Positions 53,500-61,946 of a stretch of DNA of 64,000 nt are shown piece by piece. Under the pieces are notes generated by a model. It was not told where the DNA came from and made no database searches. It saw only the letters and a list, made by a program, of their open reading frames with translations. A program made the position numbers and the translations under genes. Source of the DNA: CALMEC01 sp963777565. Its GTDB lineage: Bacteria > Actinomycetota > Thermoleophilia > Miltoncostaeales > Miltoncostaeaceae. Position 1 is the stretch's first letter; every line of letters begins with the position of its first letter. Location: contig CAVZQZ010000010.1 in NCBI GenBank assembly GCA_963777565.1, positions 434,001 to 498,000 of the forward strand, read 5' to 3'.

Positions 53500-53975
53500 C
53501 CGCCGGGAGGTGGAACGGAGGGGGAGGGATTTGAACCCTCGAGGGGCGTGAACCCCTGACGGTTTTCAAAACCGCAGGGCTCATTTGCGCGAGGCCCGGC
53601 GCTTGGCTTCTTCGCTGCAACATGTTCTGCTCCTGCGCGAGACGCGAGGGAGCCAGACACGCGGGGAGCAACGGGGCCAGACACGCGAAGAGCAACGGGG
53701 CCAGACACGCGAAGAGCAACGGGGCCAGACACGCGAAGAGCAACGGGGCCAGACACGCGAAGAGCAGGGCGGGGGTCCTGGCGGTCGGGGCGGTGTCGAG
53801 CGAGCAGCTTGTAGATGGTCTGGCCGTGCCGGCGTCCCGCGCCCGTCAGCGTTGGGAACGAACAAAGGTTCAGCACGTCGGCCACCTGGTAGTTGCCCAT
53901 CCCAGTCCGGCGGAAATGGACGATCGCTTCGAGGGCGGCCTGTTTGCGCTGTTTACGTTCCTCACGTGAGGTCAT
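53481..53975 (-). CDS. Hypothetical protein with recombinase-like helix and in-frame repeats
   Basis: 164 residues from the ATG at 53975, inside the 3' end of the LuxR-type gene. The first 60 residues (QAALEAIVHFRRTGMGNYQVADVLNLCSFPT region, ending GAGRRHGQTIYKLLARHRP) resemble the helix-turn-helix end of large serine recombinases (L-N..G-I-P-T-x-x-G..W-x-x-x-T-V). Then come four copies of an 8-residue ALRVSGPV unit and an ending that reads into the tRNA-Ser remnant and the next gene's end. The tail is probably not original coding; the front may be a recombinase remnant. Confidence 0.4.
   Translation of the reverse strand: MTSREERKQRKQAALEAIVHFRRTGMGNYQVADVLNLCSFPTLTGAGRRHGQTIYKLLARHRPDRQDPRPALRVSGPVALRVSGPVALRVSGPVALRVSGPVAPRVSGSLASRAGAEHVAAKKPSAGPRANEPCGFENRQGFTPLEGSNPSPSVPPPGGQRRSS
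53516..53574 (-). tRNA. tRNA-Ser(TGA) 3' remnant (possible att site)
   Basis: Reading the reverse strand, the anticodon arm (CGGTTTTGAAAACCG, anticodon TGA), variable arm and T-arm of a tRNA-Ser are present, but the acceptor 5' strand and D-arm are missing. Against the intact gene at 58472-58560 the first 16 nt and the anticodon arm agree, while the variable arm differs in length and sequence. Confidence 0.75.
53653..53766 (+). repeat. 24-bp tandem repeat, 4.75 copies
   Basis: The unit CCAGACACGCGAAGAGCAACGGGG (24 bp) occurs exactly at 53677, 53701 and 53725, in a first variant copy at 53653 (CGGGGAGC instead of CGAAGAGC), and as a partial copy at 53749-53766. Units directly abut; there are no spacers, so this is not CRISPR. 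Confidence 0.95.
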
Positions 53976-54639
53976 GGCCGGACCCCAGTGCATCCGACTC
54001 GAAGAGGCCCGTTTGGTACGCGAGCACAACTGCCTGTACGCGGTCGCGGAGCTTGAGCTTCTGAAGAATGTGAGTGACGTGAGTCTTAACCGTGGCCTCG
54101 CCGATGTAGAGCTCGTTAGCGATCTCCGCGTTCGAGAGGCCGCTGACCATCAAACGAAAGACGTCTCGTTCACGCTCACTGAGCTCCTCGAATTCAGTCG
54201 GAGGATCCGGATGTGGTGTGCGGACGAACTTCTTGATCACGCGTGTCGTGACTGCCGGTGAGAGGAGCGCCTCGCCACTTGCGACCGTACGGATCGCGGC
54301 GATCAGCTGTTCGGGTGAGTCGTCCTTGAGGACGAACCCGCTCGCGCCCGCTCTCAACGCCTTGAAGACGTATTCGTCAAGGTCGAACGTCGTAAGAATC
54401 AGAATCCGCGCGGCGCTGTTGGCGGCCAGGATGCGTTCGGTCGCCTGCAGACCGTCCAGCTCGGGCATGCGGATGTCCATCAGGACGACGGAGGGATTGA
54501 ACTGGGCGGCTTTCTGAACGGCCTCGAGCCCGTTGCTCGCCTCGGCGACCACTTCGATGTCCTCCTCGCGTCCGAGCAGTACGCGAAAGCCGGCCCGAAC
54601 CATCGACTGGTCGTCAGCGACGAGGACACTAATCGTCAT
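53962..54639 (-). CDS. LuxR/NarL-family response regulator
   Basis: 225 residues. The receiver has the phosphoacceptor Asp in VVLMDIRMPELDGL, preceded by VADDQSMVRAG, with Lys in FVLKDDSP. The C-terminal LuxR helix-turn-helix is LSERERDVFRLMVSGLSNAEIANELYIGEATVKTHV, here split by its wing. Its ATG overlaps the stop of the histidine kinase gene by 4 nt, so they form a two-component pair. It lies in the tRNA-Ser island. Confidence 0.93.
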   Translation of the reverse strand: MTISVLVADDQSMVRAGFRVLLGREEDIEVVAEASNGLEAVQKAAQFNPSVVLMDIRMPELDGLQATERILAANSAARILILTTFDLDEYVFKALRAGASGFVLKDDSPEQLIAAIRTVASGEALLSPAVTTRVIKKFVRTPHPDPPTEFEELSERERDVFRLMVSGLSNAEIANELYIGEATVKTHVTHILQKLKLRDRVQAVVLAYQTGLFESDALGSGHDLT

Positions 54640-55820
54640 CGTTTGTCCTCGGCGAGCGGGAGGCGTGTGATGAGGACGAAGCCGCCGTCGACGGCTGTTC
54701 CCGCGGTCATCTTGCCGCCGTAGAGCATGACGCGCTCGCGGATGCCGATGAGCCCGTGACCGAGACCGCCGTTGGTCGCGCTGCCCTGGCCGTTGTCACG
54801 TACCTCGATCTCGAGCTCGTCCGGCCGATAGCGGACAGTCACGTCTGCGTCGCTGGCATGCGCGTGCTTGAGAGCATTCGTCAGGCCTTCTTGAACGATG
54901 CGGTAAGCAGAGAGGTCGATCCCCCTGGGAAGCGGGAAAGGCGTCCCGTCGACATGTAACTCGACAGGCAGACCAGCGCGGCTGACTTCGTCGAGCAACG
55001 AATCGAGGCCGTCGAGGCCAGGCTGGGGCGAGAGTTCAGCTTCGTCCCCTTCGCGGCGCATGGCAGCGAGCAGACGGCGCATCTCGGCAAGCGCAGTCCG
55101 ACCGGCCCGCTCGACGCCTCTGAGTAGATCGTGGTCCTCCGATGCAGGAAGGAGGTTGTGCCTGACGGTGCCGACCTGGAGCACCATGACGCTGACAGCG
55201 TGGGCGACGATGTCGTGAAGTTCGCGGGCGATTCGCACACGCTCCTCCGCCACCGCGATGCGTGCTGTGGCCTCGCGTTCGCGCTCGGCGTGCACGGCGC
55301 GTTCTTCCGCCGCTTCGGCCTGCTCGGCACGCTCACGGAGCGCGTAGCCCGCGACCCAGGCGACCACGAACCGAAGGGGGATGAAGACGAAGTCGCCGAC
55401 TGTCTGTGGACCGGGGATGTTGTAGACGACGACCACGATTCCGACGAGCACGATGATCAGCCCCGCGCCTGCCTTCAGCGGATTCCGCAGGTTCCCGAGC
55501 AAGAACGCGCTTGCCAACCCGACCACGCCGAGGCTGCCGATGAACGCAAGCAGCAGTCCGTCGCCGAACGAGATCGCCGCGGCCAGGAGCCAATAGGCAG
55601 CCGGGGCGGCGAACGGAAAGCGCCGACGTGCCAAGAGCGGCAGTAGGAGAACGGCCACCGTAGGTATGGCGATCCAGAGCGTTGTGGTAGGTGCGCCCGG
55701 CGCGTCGCGTCCGACGACGAGCTCGAGCATGCCCGCGATCGCCAGGAACGCGATCAGCAGCTCGAACCAGTATTCGCGCGTTACGTATCGGATCCGGCTC
55801 ACGTGCTGAACGTACCGCAC
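54636..55820 (-). CDS. HisKA_3-type sensor histidine kinase
   Basis: 394 residues from a GTG at 55820, or the GTG at 55802. About five N-terminal membrane helices (LLIAFLAIAGMLELVV, LWIAIPTVAVLLLPLL, LLLAFIGSLGVVGLASAFLL) lead into a coiled coil, the HisKA_3 phospho-His in ARELHDIVAHAVSVM, and an HATPase_c with DNGQGS and GLGHGLIGIRERV. Sensor of NarL type; signal unknown. Partner of the response regulator. Confidence 0.92.
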   Translation of the reverse strand: MRYVQHVSRIRYVTREYWFELLIAFLAIAGMLELVVGRDAPGAPTTTLWIAIPTVAVLLLPLLARRRFPFAAPAAYWLLAAAISFGDGLLLAFIGSLGVVGLASAFLLGNLRNPLKAGAGLIIVLVGIVVVVYNIPGPQTVGDFVFIPLRFVVAWVAGYALRERAEQAEAAEERAVHAEREREATARIAVAEERVRIARELHDIVAHAVSVMVLQVGTVRHNLLPASEDHDLLRGVERAGRTALAEMRRLLAAMRREGDEAELSPQPGLDGLDSLLDEVSRAGLPVELHVDGTPFPLPRGIDLSAYRIVQEGLTNALKHAHASDADVTVRYRPDELEIEVRDNGQGSATNGGLGHGLIGIRERVMLYGGKMTAGTAVDGGFVLITRLPLAEDKR

Positions 55821-55962
55821 GCTCTCACGAGGCGCCTCCGACGGGAGTCGGAGTCGGAATCATCATGTAGGCGGAGTTCGATTCCGGCCTTCCGCCGAGG
55901 CGCTTTGCCCAACCGCGTCCTAGCGTCGAAGCACCGAAATCGACTACCAAAGGAGGCGCAAA

Positions 55963-56763
55963 ATGAGCGTCACATATCCACTCACAGCCACTGCCCGCTC
56001 TGACGCCGCTGTCTCGAGCGTCGAGATTCCGCAGCTGCGGATCCGCGGGATCTTCGCCGTCTGGGCGGCCGCCGCGCTCCCGATGGCAGTGCTCGCCTGG
56101 CTCGTCGCGCCCGTGCTCGCCGACCGGTTCGCCGGCGATGGCCACGTGCCGATGGCGAAGGCGCTGATCGTGTCCCTCACGATCGGTATGGTCTGGCAGT
56201 TCGTCCTCGTCGCGACCCTCGTCGGCCGCGAGCAGCGGACCCTCCGCTGGTCGACGGTGCGCCAAGCCCTCTGGCTCCGCTCTCCGCGGAGCCCGCGGAG
56301 CGGACGGGTCGGCGGTCGAGTGTGGCTGGTCGTGATCCCGCTGATCGTCGCGTTCACGGCGGTGCAGGAAGTAGTCGCAATCGTGGCGGCGCCCGAGAAC
56401 CGGGACTTCGCAACGTTCCTCGAGTCGGGCGCCGGCAAAGCGTTCCTGGACGGGGCCTTCGGCTGGTACGGCCTTATCCTCGTGATGTTCCTGTTCAACA
56501 CCGCGCTCGGCGAGGAGCTCCTGTTTCGTGGGTACCTCCTTCCGCGCATGAACGGCGCCTTCGGCCGCCGCGACTGGGTCGCCAACGGCCTCCTCTTCGC
56601 CGGCTACCACCTGCACGTGCCGTGGGCGATCCCGGGGACGCTCCTCGAGATGTTCACCACCGCGTACCCGACGAAGCGGTATCGGAGCGCTTGGATCGGG
56701 ATCGCGGTGCACAGCGCCCAGACCGTGTTCCTTGGGATCCTCATCCTCACGCTCGTCGTCTGA
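55963..56763 (+). CDS. CPBP-family intramembrane metalloprotease
   Basis: 266 residues, six or more membrane helices. The first conserved motif is EELLFRGYLL (the catalytic Glu-Glu and Arg), followed by the second-motif region FAGYHLHVPW and the third AVHSAQTVFLG, with metal or catalytic His. AAAGGAGG precedes the ATG. CPBP (CaaX/Abi) proteases process prenylated or peptide substrates or confer bacteriocin self-immunity. It is divergent from the two-component pair. Confidence 0.88.
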   Translation: MSVTYPLTATARSDAAVSSVEIPQLRIRGIFAVWAAAALPMAVLAWLVAPVLADRFAGDGHVPMAKALIVSLTIGMVWQFVLVATLVGREQRTLRWSTVRQALWLRSPRSPRSGRVGGRVWLVVIPLIVAFTAVQEVVAIVAAPENRDFATFLESGAGKAFLDGAFGWYGLILVMFLFNTALGEELLFRGYLLPRMNGAFGRRDWVANGLLFAGYHLHVPWAIPGTLLEMFTTAYPTKRYRSAWIGIAVHSAQTVFLGILILTLVV

Positions 56764-56785
56764 GACACCGCACTCCTTGACCAGT

Positions 56786-56820
56786 CCAAGTCCTGTGGGC
56801 GCTCATCCCGCAGGACTTGG
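56786..56820 (+). terminator. Terminator after the CPBP gene
   Basis: CCAAGTCCTGTGGG (56786-56799) pairs with CCCGCAGGACTTGG (56807-56820), 14 bp with one G-T pair, around CGCTCAT. It lies 22 nt past the CPBP gene stop. Confidence 0.8.
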
Positions 56821-56939
56821 CGCGGCCGGCGCCCGGAGTCCTCGACAGAATCGCTTCTGCCCGGAGATGTATCCCCCGATCACTGACCCAGCTCCCGGCT
56901 CGACGACGGGTCTCTCGGCCGGGAGTGTCGGTTGGCGGG

Positions 56940-57264
56940 CTACTCCCTTCGCGACGCCGGGAGTGTCACCTCGGGGCCTGGTCCCAGGATGTTTCCAGGA
57001 TCCTCGATCAGGCGCAGGCACGCCGTCGGTGAGGTCCAGTCCTCCTCCATGAAGCGGCTCAGGGCTGCGGACCAGCCGTCCGCCGCGATCACGGGTGCGA
57101 CCGATTCAAGGAACTGTGTCAGTAGCCAGGTCGCGTCGATGTCATCTGCGGACTCTGACGGCGGAGCGTCAGGCGGTTAGCGTCGGGTCATCGAGCGGGG
57201 ACGGGGTGGCTACTCCGACGATGTCCTCTGCTCCGGGGAGCAAGTTCAGGGCCAGAACTTTCAC
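56940..57264 (-). pseudogene. Small frameshifted gene of unknown function
   Basis: From a GTG at 57264 a frame opens MKVLALNLLPGAEDIV and ends TLTA at a TGA; the next frame, one base on, continues as SADDIDATWLLTQFLESV, IAADGWSAALSRFMEEDW and ILGPGPEVTLPASRRE to a TAG at 56940. The total of 325 nt is one more than 108 codons, which suggests a single insertion. The composition looks coding. Not recognised. Confidence 0.5.
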
Positions 57265-57278
57265 GCCTGATCTTCTAG

Positions 57279-57809
<531 letters not shown>

Positions 57810-58471
57810 ACCACTTCCTTTCCTCACGCGGCACATCCGCGCGGTTCTGATTGCGTTTTGGAATCGGTTGTCTGCTAGCTAGCAGAGGTGTTTCCTTCTC
57901 CGAGCCCGGCACGGGGGCCGAGCGCCTGACGGCCCGTGTGGGCGGGGCGGCACGGGGGCCGAGCGCCTGGCGGCCCGTGTGGGCGGCGGTCACGGGGCCG
58001 AAGGGCCAGAGCCCAGGCGTGAGGGCCGGAGGCGACGTGGGGCGAGTCTGGGGCGCGTCCGAGCCCATGCGGCCGGGGGCAGCCGGGCACGGGGGCCGAG
58101 CGGCGACCGGTGAGTGTCCAGGGGGTACGGGTTCCGGTGGTGAAACCGGGGAGTGTCAGGGACCTCCGCCTGCGGAGTGGGACGAGGTATGTGTCGGGCA
58201 CCTTGCACTTCGGAGTGACCAGGGGATTCTTCCCTTGAGACTTGGGTGAGGGATCGGGCTTCTGACTTCATCGTCTTTTTGACTTGGGGAGGTGGCTCAG
58301 AGCAGGACTAAAGGGCCTCCCCTCAGACCCGGACCTGGCCGCCCGGATCAGTTTCCCACCACGTAGGGTCAAACGGTTTTGTCCGGCCCGACACCCGGTG
58401 CCCCGGACAATTGGCGATTAGCCCCCCTCTAACGGATCAGGTGCCGATGGGGCGAGAATCTTTTCGTGGAG
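57810..58471. other. Non-coding region with tandem repeats
   Basis: About 660 nt with no convincing gene. Two 41-bp tandem units start at 57907 and 57948 (opening CGGCACGGGGGCCG), with degenerate pieces at about 57989 and 58084-58106. Hairpins occur at 58286-58322 (GGGGAGG/CCTCCCC arms) and at 58379-58410 (TTGTCCGG/CCGGACAA arms). It lies directly beside the intact tRNA-Ser(TGA), at the right end of the putative island. Confidence 0.7.
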
Positions 58472-58560
58472 CGGAGGGGGAGGGATTCGAACCCTCGAAG
58501 GGCCTTGCGACCCTTGACGGTTTTCAAGACCGTTGCATTCGACCGCTCTGCCACCCCTCC
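58472..58560 (-). tRNA. tRNA-Ser (TGA)
   Basis: 89 nt cloverleaf with long variable arm: acceptor GGAGGGG/CCCCTCC, anticodon loop around CTTGAAA (TGA) and T-arm GAGGGTTCGAATCCCTC. Its 3' half resembles the remnant at 53516-53574. Confidence 0.95.
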
Positions 58561-58624
58561 GGGTTCAACCGCCGACGCCCCGGCGTCGATACGGCTGATG
58601 GAACGGTACGATAGTCCTCCGCAC

Positions 58625-58714
58625 GGAGAGGTGGCTGAGAGGCTGAAAGCGCCCGCCTGCTAAGTGGGTATCCGGGGGTCACCTGGATCGAGGGTTCGAA
58701 TCCCTCCCTCTCCG
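58625..58714 (+). tRNA. tRNA-Ser (GCT)
   Basis: 90 nt with acceptor GGAGAGG/CCTCTCC, anticodon loop CTGCTAA (GCT), a long variable arm and T-arm GAGGGTTCGAATCCCTC. It is divergent from tRNA-Ser(TGA), 64 nt away. Confidence 0.96.
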
Positions 58715-58757
58715 CTTCACCCGGCCGGCGACGGCCGCTTCACCCGCGGCACACCCG

Positions 58758-59723
58758 ATGAGCGACGTCACCGCCGACACCCCACGCTGCGCCTTCCATC
58801 CGGCGGTTCCGACGCTGCTGTCATGCACGCGGTGCGACCGGCCCGCCTGCCCGGACTGCCTGGTGCAGGCCCCGGTGGGAACCCACTGTGTGGCATGCCT
58901 TCGCGAGCAGAACGTCGGGGCGCCGGTTCGCGAGCTCACCGCCCACCAGCGGAGCCTGCGCCGGCCAGGGTGGATGTTCTGGACGATCACCGCGTTCTTC
59001 GCCGCGATGTGCGTGCTGGTCGCGACGATGGAGTTCCCGTCGCCGTTCGCGCCGGTCGCGAACGACCTGAAGATCACATCGTTCCTGATGGTCCTGAGCG
59101 GCTGGGTGGTCTCGCTGTGCCTCCACGAGTGGGCGCACGCGTTCGTCGCATACCGCAGCGGTGACCACTCCGTACTGACCCGCGGCTACCTCACCCTCGA
59201 CCCGCGCAAGTACGCCGACCCGATCTTCTCGGTGGTGATCCCCATCGCGTTCCTGCTCCTCGGGGGCATCGGGCTGCCCGGCGGGGCGGTGTGGATCGAC
59301 CACGGCAACATCCGGTCGCGCCACCGGCGGTCGCTGGTGTCGCTCGCCGGCCCTGTGGTGAACATCGTGTTCGGAATCGTCTGCATCGGCATCGTCGCCT
59401 CCGGCGCCGTCGACGGGTCGGCGACGTTCAAGGTCGCGCTCGCGTATCTGGGGTGGCTCGAGTTCGCCACGGCGGCGCTCAACCTGCTGCCGGTGCCGGG
59501 CCTCGACGGGTACGGCATCATCGAGCCGTACCTGCCGTACGGGATCCGTGCGGTGATCAACCCGATCGCGAACTACGCGATCATCCTCCTGCTGGTGCTC
59601 ATGATCTCGACGGGCTTCGGCGCGTTCCTGTTCGGCATCGCCGACTCGGCGCTGGAGGCGATGGGCGTCGACCCGCTGTTCGCCGAGGTCGGGCGGTTTA
59701 TCGGCAACGTCCGGGTGACCTGA
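58758..59723 (+). CDS. B-box zinc-finger plus M50-type membrane protease
   Basis: 321 residues. An N-terminal B-box-like zinc finger (CAFHPAVPTLLSCTRCDRPACPDC, then HCVACLRE) is followed by six membrane helices of site-2 protease (M50) type: HEWAHAF supplies HExxH, and the second metal-site motif lies in LLPVPGLDGYG. Rhomboids with the same B-box occur in actinobacteria, but HExxH rules that out here. It cleaves membrane proteins within the bilayer; the partner is unknown. Confidence 0.85.
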   Translation: MSDVTADTPRCAFHPAVPTLLSCTRCDRPACPDCLVQAPVGTHCVACLREQNVGAPVRELTAHQRSLRRPGWMFWTITAFFAAMCVLVATMEFPSPFAPVANDLKITSFLMVLSGWVVSLCLHEWAHAFVAYRSGDHSVLTRGYLTLDPRKYADPIFSVVIPIAFLLLGGIGLPGGAVWIDHGNIRSRHRRSLVSLAGPVVNIVFGIVCIGIVASGAVDGSATFKVALAYLGWLEFATAALNLLPVPGLDGYGIIEPYLPYGIRAVINPIANYAIILLLVLMISTGFGAFLFGIADSALEAMGVDPLFAEVGRFIGNVRVT

Positions 59724-59738
59724 GCCGGAGGGCTGCGA

Positions 59739-60050
59739 CTAGCGCTTGCGGGAGCGCGCGAGCGCCGCGGACGTGGCGGTCTGCGCGGCGAGGACGATGG
59801 CGCCGAGCATGAAGTACGCGGCGATCGCGTTCCAGCCGGCTGCCTGCGAGATCGTGCCACTCAGGGCGAACCCCGCGGCGATCCACGCTGCGCGGTGGCG
59901 CTGCTCCGGCCGCTCGAGAGGAATCCGTCGGGTGCGTTCAGCCCGGGGCGTTTGACTTCCGCGCCGCCAGCGACGAAGGGGGATCGCCACCAGGGCCGCG
60001 AGGGCCGATCCGAACGCAATCCCGACGACTACTGCGAGTACTGCTTCCAC
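59739..60050 (-). CDS. Small two-helix membrane protein
   Basis: 103 residues from a GTG at 60050 with GGAGAGAG upstream. Two hydrophobic stretches, near the N-terminus (VEAVLAVVVGIAFGSALAALV) and at the end (AYFMLGAIVLAAQTAT), flank a basic loop. Function unknown. It is convergent with the protease gene. Confidence 0.65.
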   Translation of the reverse strand: MEAVLAVVVGIAFGSALAALVAIPLRRWRRGSQTPRAERTRRIPLERPEQRHRAAWIAAGFALSGTISQAAGWNAIAAYFMLGAIVLAAQTATSAALARSRKR

Positions 60051-60170
60051 GCTCTCTCTCCAAAGGGTGTGGTGCCCCCAATGTCGGCACGATCCCAGTC
60101 GAGCATTAGCCACAGGAGGGACGGTGTGTGAAGGGAGCGTGAAGACGGGGTCTGGTAACCTCGGCCGGTT

Positions 60171-60244
60171 GCGCCAGTAGCTCAGTCGGATAGAGCGTCG
60201 GTCTACGAAACCGAAGGTCACAGGTTCGAATCCTGTCTGGCGCG
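60171..60244 (+). tRNA. tRNA-Arg (ACG)
   Basis: 74 nt with acceptor GCGCCAG/CTGGCGC, anticodon loop CTACGAA (ACG) and T-arm ACAGGTTCGAATCCTGT. It lies next to a truncated integrase gene and is a probable integration target. Confidence 0.96.
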
Positions 60245-60256
60245 TGAGACGAAAAG

Positions 60257-60277
60257 GCCCGCTCAGGCGGGCTTTTT
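60257..60277 (+). terminator. Rho-independent terminator after tRNA-Arg
   Basis: GCCCGC (60257-60262), loop TCAG, GCGGGC (60267-60272) and TTTTT (60273-60277): a clear hairpin with U-run. Confidence 0.88.
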
Positions 60278-60504
60278 CGTTTGCCCTCAGTGTCCCGCAA
60301 CCGGGACAGAGCGAGCTCTGTGCCCTCAACTGTGCCCTCAGCACGATCGTAGCGGCGGCCTCCGCCCCTCCGGACGGGAGGACCGAAGTCGAGGCGTGAC
60401 GAGCTGACCGGGCTCGCACTAGACGGCGGGGAACATGGGCGCGCCCCTCGAGGGCGAAGGGGCCGGAGCGGAAACGGTCCCCTCTCCCGACGACCGAATG
60501 GTCG

Positions 60505-61101
60505 CTACTCGTTCACGGCGCGCTCGCGTTCGGTGTCGATCGCGTCGAGGGCCTTGGCGAGCCCGTCGAGGCTGTCGGGCATGAGGTGCCCATAAGTGTC
60601 GAACGTGAGTTGGATCGAGCCGTGGCCGACCATCTTCTGCAGCTGCTTCGGGTTGGCGCCCGCCTCGATCAACAGCGAGACTGCGCTGTGTCGCAGTGAG
60701 TGCATCGACAGGTGTCGAAGCCCGGCCTTGCGCAGCGTGCGCGCCCACGCACGGTAGACGTTGTCCGGGTTGATCGGCGTGCCCGCCCGCGACGCGAACA
60801 CGAGATCGTGCTCGTTCGGTGGGGCGGCCAGCTTGTGGCGGCGAAGCTCAGCGCCGAGCGATGGTGCGAGCGCAACCGCGCGCCGGCCCGCTCTCGATTT
60901 GGGTTCCCCGAAGCCGTACCGGCCGAACGAGCGGCGGATGTGGATCCGTCCGGCGTCCAACTCCACGTCGCTCCACTTGAGCCCGAGCAGCTCGCCCCGT
61001 CGCAGGCCGGTGAAGGCATAGACGCGAAACAGCGTCGCCCAGGGGGCTCCTCTCTCGGCTTGACGCATTCCGATATGGGCATATGATGGCTGCCATGGCA
61101 C
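60505..61101 (-). pseudogene. Tyrosine recombinase (integrase) catalytic domain, N-terminus lost
   Basis: 198 residues covering only the catalytic half of a phage-type integrase. Arg in GLRRGELLGL, Lys in EPKSRAG, the HxxR in HSLRHSAVS, His in VGHGS and Tyr in DTYGHLMPDS are all kept. The expected SAM-like N-terminal DNA-binding half (150-200 residues) is missing: the frame runs into the arsR-like gene start at 61083, with no usable start codon beyond. The reading frame's last 20 residues overlap arsR. tRNA-Arg is 260 nt away. Confidence 0.82.
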
Positions 61102-61436
61102 GAGCAGCGACGACGTCGGACGTCTTCAACGCGATCGCCGAGCCGCAGCGCCGGGAGATCCTGGTGCTGCTGCGGGCGGGTGAGCGGCCGGTGACCGAGT
61201 TGGCCCGGGAGTTGGGGATGACCCAGCCGCGCGCGTCCAAACACCTGCGGGTGCTCCGGGAGGTCGGGTTGGTGCGGGACCGCAAGGCAGGCAAGCAGCG
61301 CCTGTACGGCCTTGACGCCCGCGGGCTGCGACCGGTCCACGAGTGGACCGGTGGGTTCGAGCGGTTCTGGAACGGAAGCTTCGACCGGCTGGACGCGTAC
61401 GTGCAGGACCTCAAGCAGGCAAGGCAGGAGGAGTAG
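61083..61436 (+). CDS. ArsR/SmtB-family regulator
   Basis: 117 residues from ATG 61083, with a second ATG at 61095. Helix-turn-helix in MTQPRASKHLRVLREVGLV is standard; there is no CxC, so it is probably not a metal sensor. In many actinobacteria this gene precedes an SRPBCC gene, as here, and regulates it. It starts a three-gene cassette: the SRPBCC gene follows after 3 nt. Confidence 0.9.
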   Translation: MMAAMARAATTSDVFNAIAEPQRREILVLLRAGERPVTELARELGMTQPRASKHLRVLREVGLVRDRKAGKQRLYGLDARGLRPVHEWTGGFERFWNGSFDRLDAYVQDLKQARQEE

Positions 61437-61439
61437 CTG

Positions 61440-61946
61440 ATGAGCCAGACGGGACGAGGAGGGCCGGCGCAGTCCGCGACGGCCGACCGCGAGATCGTCA
61501 TCTCCCGGGTCATCGACGCCCCACGGGAGCTGGTGTTCGAGGCGTTTACCGAGGTGCGGCACCTGTCGCGGTGGTGGGGGCCGGAGGGGTTCACCACCAC
61601 CACGCGGTCCTTCGAGTTCCGCGTCGGCGGGGCGTGGGACTTCGTGATGCACGGACCGGACAGGACGGACTACCAGGAGTGGATCTCCTGGACCGAGATC
61701 GCCCCGCCGGAGCGGATCGCGCTGCTGCACGGTGAGTCCCGCGGCGACCCGAACGCCTTCGAGTCGGTCCTGACGTTCGCGCCCGACGGTGTGGCGACCC
61801 GGGTCGAGATGCGCACGGTGTTCCCCACCAAGGAGCTGCGCGACGAGGCGGTCGAGAAGTACCACGCGATCGAGGGCGGCCAGCAGACCCTGAGCAACCT
61901 GGCTGCCTACGTCACCGAGATCGTTCGGAAGGGAGTTGAGGGCTGA
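61440..61946 (+). CDS. AHSA1-type SRPBCC protein
   Basis: 168 residues of the activator-of-Hsp90-ATPase-like (AHSA1) SRPBCC family: VISRVIDAPRELVFEAFTEVRHLSRWWGPEGF, then TDYQEWISWTEIAPPERIALLH and VEKYHAIEGGQQTLSNLAAYV. These bacterial homologues bind small ligands and are usually paired with an ArsR regulator, as here. Its stop overlaps the ATG of the reductase gene (TGATG). Confidence 0.9.
   Translation: MSQTGRGGPAQSATADREIVISRVIDAPRELVFEAFTEVRHLSRWWGPEGFTTTTRSFEFRVGGAWDFVMHGPDRTDYQEWISWTEIAPPERIALLHGESRGDPNAFESVLTFAPDGVATRVEMRTVFPTKELRDEAVEKYHAIEGGQQTLSNLAAYVTEIVRKGVEG

Noticed and set aside
53653..53766. CRISPR array at the 24-bp repeats
   Set aside because: Units abut directly with no spacers and no cas genes are nearby.
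58286..58322. Possible extra tRNA or tRNA-like RNA
   Set aside because: The GGGGAGG/CCTCCCC stem and CTCAG look tRNA-like, but no anticodon or T-arm can be folded.
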